DNA of 64,000 nt, taken from Nepenthes gracilis. Lineage: Eukaryota; Streptophyta; Magnoliopsida; Caryophyllales; Nepenthaceae. Location: assembly GCA_033239525.1 (NCBI GenBank), contig BSYO01000022.1:16068923-16132922 (forward strand), read 5' to 3'. The notes below the pieces were generated by a model. The model made no database searches and had not been told where the DNA came from. It saw only the letters and a program-made list of their open reading frames with translations. Each line of letters starts with the position of its first letter. The first letter of the stretch is position 1. This document shows positions 58,456-64,000 of this stretch, one piece after another. Both the position numbers and the translations under genes were made by a program.

Positions 58456-58739
58456 GTGTGGTGTACCCCAAAAAAAGGGAGTTTTAGACTTGAGTGGCTA
58501 TTGAAGCTGCCTCCAGGCCTACAAGCGGATCTTTTCCGGTCTTTGCCTTTCTCTCGTGCGGTGTCTGAGCTTTTCGACGATTGGTTTGGATGGCTCCGTT
58601 GGGGCTTGGTTCCCGGTTGTGGTTTGTTTGTTCATCCATAAAAATTTGTATTGTGTTTTAGAACTCGGTCGATACTATTTCCTGATTGTAGTCCCCTCCC
58701 TCTATTTGACTCCCCTCCCCCTCCCAAAAAAAAAAATAA
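58456..58739 (+). other. H 3' UTR and internal A-tract
   Basis: It matches the X 3' UTR (GGTTCCCG.., TTTGTATTGTGTT, CTCCCCTCCCCCTCCC) and ends in A-run 58727-58736. The (AAT)n repeat seen in X is absent. E22 separates it from the ORF2 stop. Confidence 0.75.
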
Positions 58740-59534
58740 AGATGTGTGCGTATGTGATTTGTGAGTGGCGTTCCTGGTTCTGATGGGTTTGTGACTGCGG
58801 GTAAAACATTTTGGACGGTCTGGTTCCTTTGTCGAGACTGTTTGGCTGATGATTGGATGTGGAAGTGGAATGCGTTGGTTTCTAGTTGTTGACTTCCATG
58901 CAGCTATTGTTGTTTTTGATCTGCCCGGGGGTGGTCTGAGGTCGATGTTATTGGTATTTTGTTGTCCCATTGGGGCTTTGAAAATGCTATTTTTGCTTTG
59001 TTGCATGTGTCAAGGACTCAGTTGCTTATTTCACAGTTTTGGATAAGTGCTGAGTCTGTTGCGGTAATATTGAAGCCTGGTGTGCTGGTTGCAGAAGCTG
59101 ACAGTGAACAGATTACTGAGTAGTGTGGCTGCTGTCGGTTGATTTCTGCTATTGCTGATTGGGGGATAAAGTGGCTGCTGCTGGGGCGGACTGATTTTGG
59201 TGGTGTGGTGTGGGGTAAGCTGCTGCTGTCTATGTGCCATCTTCAGCCGATTGTGATGTTTCTGGTCTCCAGCATACTTGATGTTATAAGAAGCGTTTAC
59301 TGATCCTGGGCTTTCTTTCTAGTAATGCCATGGCTTGCTGTGTTTTATGAATATGCTGATGTAAAACTGGGTGTCGATGGCTGCTACTGGAGCCTTCGGG
59401 TTTGTTGCTTGGCTGATAAAGTTGATGTGCTACTGGATCTTTCTGAACTGATGTTGTCTCTGCCTGAGGTAGTTGATTTTTATGGGTGCCGCATTTCGTC
59501 CTGTGATATTTGCAGCCAAGCTGGGACTGGTGTT
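58740..59534 (+). other. H 3' region, non-coding
   Basis: GATGTGTGCGTATGTG and the sequence after it are homologous to X after its A-tract. It includes the single-copy homologue of the E14 191-bp repeat. It continues at 62521 after E24. Confidence 0.7.
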
Positions 59535-59676
59535 GCTAGCTCACAACTTCAGCCCAGCTACGCTGAAGTTTTGCAGATAGGAGAGAGGTTCTCCTCCTCT
59601 CTAGAATACAAACTTCGAATTTGAAATTCGAATTCCTTCTGCTGCCCGTTCGGCTCTGGCGGCGCCGACGCCGGCC

Positions 59677-61680
59677 ATGGCCGGCCACCTGGGGGATCCC
59701 ATAGTACTGTCCTCGGACCCCGCTCTTCCCGGTCGTCCAGTTCCTTCTCCCTCCTCCCTGCTTACGTCGCAGGTGTGTGGCGCGAGCGACTATCCTCCTC
59801 TTCCCGTCAAATCTTTGGCTTCCCCAAAGGGCCCAGATGCCGGTTTCCTATCGAAGGTCGTGGGCTTGGAAGTCGGTTGCTGCTCCCCACAGTCGCCGGT
59901 TCTCCCATCTCACACCATCTCCGAAGATTCTGGTCCTCTTTGCTGTGGATCGTTGTGTTCGCCAGCTAAATCTATTGAGCCCAAGGTAACCTCTAAAACT
60001 GTTGGCTGGTCTTTAAATCCAACAAATGTCCATTTGCCTGCAAAATCATGGGCTCAAGTCGCCGAGGACAAGGGTCTTCGCTCCTTTGCCTCACTTAAAT
60101 TTTCCCCCTCTCTTGAGGTTGATTTCGATAGCCCTGCCTCTCCCCCGGCTGAGGTCGTGCAACAATGCTCCGAATTTTGGGGCTTCACTCTGGTGGGGTT
60201 CTTCCCCGAAAACCCCCCCCATTTTTCAGCTGTTAATGGCATCGCGCGAAGAATTTGGGCGAAATATGGGTTGCGTCACACGGCTGTTAATGGTAATGGA
60301 ATCTATTTCTTTCAATTTGATTCTGAGCTTCATCTGGAGAAATGCTTGTCTAGAGGACCCTGGACCTTCAAAAAGTCGCCGGTCTTCCTCACCAGATGGT
60401 CTCCGGGATTGAGTCTGGATCCTGAATCTCTTATGTCGGTCCCTGAATGGATTTCAATGTCTAACGTGCCAGTTGAATTCTGGACTCCAATGGGCTTAAG
60501 TTGGATTGCTAGTAGAATTGGTAAACCAATCCTATGTGATCCCCTTACTGCCTCCTTGCATCGGGTCCATGTGGCAAGAGTTTGTGTTGAACTGCATAAG
60601 GATGATCCTCGACCTGCAAAAATCAGAATTTTGTCAATGGCTGCTGCTCCTTCCAGGGTGATTGAGATTGATATTGCTTATCACTCTAAGCATGGACTTA
60701 ACAGATTTCCTGGCAGATCTAAGGGGCCTGCAGTTGTGCCTAAGGCCCCGGCTCCTAATGATGCTGCTGGGGCTACTGTTGGGGCTGATGGTGTTGATGC
60801 TTCACCCATCTTACCCCCTTCTGATCTGGATGAGTATGCGGATCGTGATAATTCTGTTTGTCCTGCTGCAGGGTCAGGTAGAGTGGTTGAATCCTCTACT
60901 GATTGTGTTATGGAAGATTTGGTTCAGATGACCAAATTTTCTGGGGTTGATGATGGATCTAACAACGGGATGGTCTCTTCTGATTTTACCCCTGATCTGA
61001 GTGCCTCTGCTGTGCACTCCCCTGCTGGGCCTTGTGATCCTGATCAGTCAGACGGGCCTCTAGCCGAGGCTTTTCCTTTGAGGATTGGTGGTTCGGACCC
61101 TTCTACTGAGGCTTGTGCTGATAAGGCTCCCAATGCGGGGTGTCCCAATGATCACCAAACGCTGGGTGGTGCTGCCTCGTTAGTGATTGATGCATTGCCG
61201 ATGCTTGAAGCTGATAGGTCTCTTGCTGGGATTGAAGGGCTTCCTGAAAGGGATTTGGCTCTTGCGCATGGTCTAACTACTGTGGTTGATGATTCTACTC
61301 CGGAGTCTATTGCGCGGATTGTTCGTAAATACTCCCTGGATGCTTCTTCTCCCGGAAAAAGCCTTAATGATCCATCTATTGATGGTTTTGTGGCTCCAGC
61401 TGTTCTGGACCACCGAGCTAGGCCTATCCCTATTACTGGCTGCTCTGATGTGAAAATTGAACCTTTATTGGCTGATTCCATGGAATCTGGTGGAAGAGCT
61501 GGTCATGCTCAATCAGCTGCGTATCCTGTTGCTGGTATAGTGGATTATGTCTATGATGAGCGGCAATGTTATGAAGACGAGCAATTTGATCGGCAGGCTA
61601 TAAATGGGTGGGAACGCGTGGCAGCTGAACGCCGACGGCGTAAATCTGCCTCCAAGAAAGCTCGGCGTCCTCATTCATGA
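59677..61680 (+). CDS. E24 ORF1: intact 667-residue DUF4283 protein
   Basis: A predicted RNA-binding ORF1 protein. The ATG lies in GCCGGCCATGGCCGGC. Residues 1-120 are Ser/Pro-rich. SWAQVAEDKGLRSFASLKF at about 124-142 leads into DUF4283 at about 165-310 (GFTLVGFFPENPPHFSAV, RIWAKYGLRH, IYFFQF, SRGPWTFKKSPVFLTRW, EWISMSNVPVEFWTPMGL, VARVCVEL). The zinc-knuckle position holds IDIAYHSKHGLNRF, so no CCHC. A long acidic linker carries many Asp, Ser and Pro residues. TPESIARIVRKYSLDASS follows near residue 545, then WERVAAERRRRKSASKKARRPHS. The linker and tail match E10 closely. No stop or shift. Whether it is translated is not shown by the sequence. Confidence 0.92.
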   Translation: MAGHLGDPIVLSSDPALPGRPVPSPSSLLTSQVCGASDYPPLPVKSLASPKGPDAGFLSKVVGLEVGCCSPQSPVLPSHTISEDSGPLCCGSLCSPAKSIEPKVTSKTVGWSLNPTNVHLPAKSWAQVAEDKGLRSFASLKFSPSLEVDFDSPASPPAEVVQQCSEFWGFTLVGFFPENPPHFSAVNGIARRIWAKYGLRHTAVNGNGIYFFQFDSELHLEKCLSRGPWTFKKSPVFLTRWSPGLSLDPESLMSVPEWISMSNVPVEFWTPMGLSWIASRIGKPILCDPLTASLHRVHVARVCVELHKDDPRPAKIRILSMAAAPSRVIEIDIAYHSKHGLNRFPGRSKGPAVVPKAPAPNDAAGATVGADGVDASPILPPSDLDEYADRDNSVCPAAGSGRVVESSTDCVMEDLVQMTKFSGVDDGSNNGMVSSDFTPDLSASAVHSPAGPCDPDQSDGPLAEAFPLRIGGSDPSTEACADKAPNAGCPNDHQTLGGAASLVIDALPMLEADRSLAGIEGLPERDLALAHGLTTVVDDSTPESIARIVRKYSLDASSPGKSLNDPSIDGFVAPAVLDHRARPIPITGCSDVKIEPLLADSMESGGRAGHAQSAAYPVAGIVDYVYDERQCYEDEQFDRQAINGWERVAAERRRRKSASKKARRPHS

Positions 61681-62503
61681 TATCTGATGCAGCCTATCTG
61701 TATGTGGATACACTGCTGCCTCTAATTTGCAGGTTTTGTGAAGACTGTTTTGGGGATCTGATCCCTGTTCGTAAGGTTGGGGATATGCTGGACCGATGTA
61801 ATGCTGGGCTTGCACGACTGGGATGTGGACCTAGTCTGTTCATATCTCACTCTAAGGTGGGTACTCTATGGAGGCCCTGAACTGCCGGTTTATGTGGCTG
61901 TGCCTGCTCCCGTCTATTGGCATGTCTATACAGCCGGTTTGATACTCTATGCTGTGCTCTTTGGTGAATTAAGCACAGGCCCATGCTCTTGCATTTGGCG
62001 GTTCTATTACTCGGTTGGTATGTTGATGTATATACCTTTCACTCCTGTGTTCTGTTCTGATCTGGGAGCTGATATTGCTACTGGTGTATTTGGAGGCTTG
62101 GTGGAGCTTTTGATGATGTGGGTTATTTGGGTTTCGCTGATTCGGAGGCCTGATGCTCTTCCTGGCCACGTTGCTGAACTTGAAGCAGCTGGTTACGTTC
62201 CAATATTGATGATGCTGGGACTGGATGCACTACATGTGATGTTGGTTGCAGCTGAACAACTCGTTGCTTCTGCATTGTAGTTGCTTGTCGTTGATCTTGT
62301 ATCTTCAGTGTATTTTTTGATTTTCGGGTGAACGCTGGTTCTCTTTGAGGCTAATTTGGTATTAAATGTTGTACCGGTTGCTCGGGGTATGCCCTAGCAT
62401 TTTATGTTTTATTTCCTAGTCATAATACTTGGAGATAAAACATAGCTCTTGTAATTTTTTTTCTCCCATTAATCCAAAATACTTGCTTACCAAAAAAAAA
62501 AAA
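61681..62503 (+). other. E24 3' region and tail
   Basis: ORF1 runs straight into TGC-rich 3' region without the CTCCC(A)n tract of the autonomous copies. The open frames here (for example 61777-62280) show no domain and are not conserved in E10. Confidence 0.7.
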
Positions 62504-62520
62504 AAGCTGGGACTGGTGTT

Positions 62521-62691
62521 TGTGCCAATTCATTGCTGCTACCCTGGCATTCTTTCTAAGGAATGCTGGGTCTGAGCATGGGTGCTGATGATGTTCGTAT
62601 CTCCTTTGCTGTCGTTCTTTGTTGGATGATGGGCTGATCATGAATAAATGACTGAGGATTGATGCAGCAGAAGATTTGGATCGGATGATCG
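62521..62691 (+). other. H 3' region, last segment in window
   Basis: It matches E14 at about 37300-37460 (TGCTACCCTGG, GGAATGCTGGGTCTGAG, GATGATGGGCTGAT, GATTTGGATCG), so it is H sequence resuming after E24. It stops at the E25 leader. H may continue beyond the window. Confidence 0.65.
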
Positions 62692-64000
62692 ACAGCTAGA
62701 GAGAGAAGCTCTCGCTTCTCTCTTAAATTTCAAATTTGGGCGGCGCAGGTTATGCCCTTGCTGGCTGACGCCGGCCATGGCCGGTCCATCGTCGGCCCCG
62801 ATAGGGCCCCGTCGGGACTCGTCCTCCTCCTCCCCCCCATCTCCTCCTTCTCCGCCATTAGCCGATTCAAAATCTGTCGATGGGGTTTCTGTTCGTTTCC
62901 CTCAGCTGACGAAGTCTGTCGAATCACACCTCTCTGCTCCTGACGCGTCCTCCTTGGCCGGTCCGAAGCCAAAGGAGCTCTTTTCCTCTGGCGAGCATGG
63001 CGCGGATGCTCCTCTCTCTTGGAACAAGGGTATCCTAACGGATTCTGCTCGGCCGGTATGTAACCTGTCTTACTACCCCCCTCAAAATCCCTCTGGAGTT
63101 TCGGGTTTCATCTCTCCCCCTCTTGATGTGGTCGACCAAGGCCGCATGTGCTGGGGTTTTACTCTGGTGGGTCATTTCATTGACTCCCACCCACATTTCC
63201 TGGCTGTCAAAGCCATTGCCACGAAGTTATGGGCTCGTTTCGGCATTCAGCACATTGCCGGGAACGATGTCGGTTTCTTCTTCTTCCGGTTCTCATCCCG
63301 GATGATGATGGACAAATGCCTTCACGCTGGACCTTGGGTGTTCTCTGGGAAACATATATTCCTCAAGCGATGGACGCCGGGAATGGTGTTGTCGAAGGCA
63401 GAGCTAATGCGTTTTCCCATCTGGATTAAACTGATCAATATACCTATTCAGTTCTGGACTCAAGCTGGACTTAGTTGGATTGCTAGTTCCATAGGAGTCC
63501 CTCTGTCCCTTGATCCCAGAACCGCACGAATGGAAAATATCTCCTTTGCAAGAATATGCGTGGAGGTTGGAGTGGACGGCCCCTTCCCTGAATGCATTGC
63601 CATCAGACCTGTCCCTGGCTCTGATTCAATTCTGAAGGTTAAGGTGGAGTACTCGTGGAAACCGAATGGTTGTGATCGTTGCCACCGTATTGGCCATAAT
63701 GTTGATAAATGTCGGCCTATGATTGCCAGGCCGTCTGCTAAGAATTGCCCATCTGATAACTTGCCTGCTGTGTTGGTTCCCAGTATTGTGAGTGATCCCC
63801 TGATTCCATCGGGGCCTCCTCAACTGAATTGCTCTGAGTGCTCTTTGGTGGATTCTAAGTTGAGGGTGGTGACTGATTGCCCCTCTTCTGTAACTGGTCT
63901 GGAGTCCTCTGGGACTCTTGCCATTCTGAGTCCCGATTCTGATTCCGGCTCTAATGGCTCTGCTACTGGGTTTAAAGTGGAGGCTCCTGCTCCTCTGGAC
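62692..64000 (+). mobile_element. E25: ORF1-bearing LINE, 3' part outside window
   Basis: The leader (62692-62776) begins with the hairpin AGAGAGAAGC (62700-62709), loop TCTC, GCTTCTCTCT (62714-62723), then AAATTTCAAATTTGG and a GC-rich run to CCGGCCATGGCCGG. ORF1 then runs to the window edge. Whether ORF2 follows cannot be seen. Confidence 0.85.
62777..64000 (+). CDS. E25 ORF1, 5' complete: DUF4283 and CCHC zinc knuckle, runs off edge
   Basis: From ATG 62777 the frame is open for 408 codons to the last base of the window. Residues 1-95 are Ser/Pro-rich (MAGPSSAPIGPRRDSSSSS). DUF4283 lies at about 120-270 (WGFTLVGHFIDSHPHFLAV, KLWARFGIQHIAGNDVGFFFF, MMMDKCLHAGPWVF, FPIWIKLINIPIQFWTQAGL, FARICVEVGVDGPFP). 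The knuckle CDRCHRIGHNVDKC follows at about 63672-63713 with all four ligands in C-x2-C-x4-H-x4-C spacing. An acidic Ser-rich linker begins after it. The protein is closest to E17 but has no stop or shift in the visible part. Predicted to bind element RNA; full length and any downstream ORF2 are unknown. Confidence 0.9.
   Translation, partial: MAGPSSAPIGPRRDSSSSSPPSPPSPPLADSKSVDGVSVRFPQLTKSVESHLSAPDASSLAGPKPKELFSSGEHGADAPLSWNKGILTDSARPVCNLSYYPPQNPSGVSGFISPPLDVVDQGRMCWGFTLVGHFIDSHPHFLAVKAIATKLWARFGIQHIAGNDVGFFFFRFSSRMMMDKCLHAGPWVFSGKHIFLKRWTPGMVLSKAELMRFPIWIKLINIPIQFWTQAGLSWIASSIGVPLSLDPRTARMENISFARICVEVGVDGPFPECIAIRPVPGSDSILKVKVEYSWKPNGCDRCHRIGHNVDKCRPMIARPSAKNCPSDNLPAVLVPSIVSDPLIPSGPPQLNCSECSLVDSKLRVVTDCPSSVTGLESSGTLAILSPDSDSGSNGSATGFKVEAPAPLD

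Larger units (their letters stand above)
59535..62503 (+). mobile_element. E24: full-length ORF1-only LINE, ORF1 intact
   Basis: The 17-bp TSD AAGCTGGGACTGGTGTT lies at 59518-59534 and 62504-62520. Order: leader (59535-59676, GAGAGAGGTTCTCCTCCTCTC and AAATTTGAATTTC-type palindromes, CCGGCCATGGCCGG at the start codon), ORF1, 0.8 kb of 3' region, GCTCGGGGTATGCCCTAGC, a stem-loop at about 62403-62443 and TACTTGCTTACC(A)n. No ORF2. Length 2969 bp, the shortest complete ORF1-only copy. Confidence 0.95.
36193..62691 (+). mobile_element. H: 5'-truncated autonomous LINE broken by six nested insertions
   Basis: The ORF2 segments 36193-36789, 39478-40096, 46378-47004, 49140-49181 and 52116-52360 rejoin in order. 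The 3' UTR and internal A-tract follow at about 58476-58739, then 3' region at 58740-59534 and 62521-62691. The 5' truncation falls in the linker between endonuclease and RT. E14, E16 and E19 leave clear TSDs. E20 does not, and part of ORF2 is lost there. Confidence 0.85.

Noticed and set aside
1..64000. LTR retrotransposons, DNA transposons or a host gene
   Set aside because: No long terminal repeats, integrase, protease, transposase or conserved host domain was recognised. Every long frame traces to LINE ORF1 or ORF2 or is low-complexity.

Overview
The window looks like intergenic DNA of a flowering plant: a nest of L1-type non-LTR retrotransposons (LINEs) with no host gene that I can support. 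The first-ORF proteins carry the plant DUF4283 domain, in two copies followed by a CCHC zinc knuckle. The second-ORF remnants carry an AP endonuclease, a reverse transcriptase (RT) and a zf-RVT domain with no RNase H. I cannot name the species. I saw no LTRs, DNA transposons, rRNA or CRISPR.

Almost every insertion ends in the same tail. Written in the sense strand it is a small hairpin (GCTCGGGGTATGCCCYAGC), a longer stem-loop (TATGTTTTATCnCCAAGT / ACTTGGnGATAAAACATA), then CTCCCATTAATCC, TACTTACTTACC and poly(A). Insertions on the minus strand therefore begin with a T-run followed by GGTAAGTAAGT. Insertion limits were set by matching target-site duplications (TSDs).

Three size classes share the 5' leader motifs and the 3' end. 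(a) Autonomous elements carry ORF1, ORF2 and a long 3' region; the best is minus-strand E5 (10742-18205, 7.46 kb). (b) ORF1-only elements lack ORF2, like mammalian HAL1: E17, E23, E24, with truncated E10 and E19. (c) Non-coding elements have only the leader and the 3' region: E8, E12, E21, E22. Autonomous copies also keep an internal A-tract after CTCCC, probably a fossil of an older 3' end.

Layout. 1-6653: E1, a badly decayed minus-strand autonomous element that runs off the left edge. 6655-19117: X, a plus-strand 5'-truncated copy split by E3 (with E4 inside it) and by E5. 19118-19499: plus-strand tails. 19500-36181: E6, a minus-strand ORF1 element whose ORF1 is cut by four insertions (E7; E8 holding E9; E10; E11 holding E12). 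36193-about 62691: H, a plus-strand autonomous element whose ORF2 fragments rejoin across E14, E16 (holding E17 and E18), E19 and E20 (holding E21). H's 3' end is cut by E22 (holding E23) and E24. 62692-64000: E25, a zinc-knuckle ORF1 element that runs off the right edge with an open frame.

Smaller features include a tRNA-derived SINE, a long element with a SINE-like head, five 14-22 bp micro-insertions made only of the LINE terminus plus poly(A), two tandem duplications and a GGAGTGC repeat array. The ORF1 frames of E23 and E24 are open and complete, and that of E25 is open to the edge. Every ORF2 copy is broken, so any mobilisation today would need an ORF2 supplied from elsewhere in the genome.
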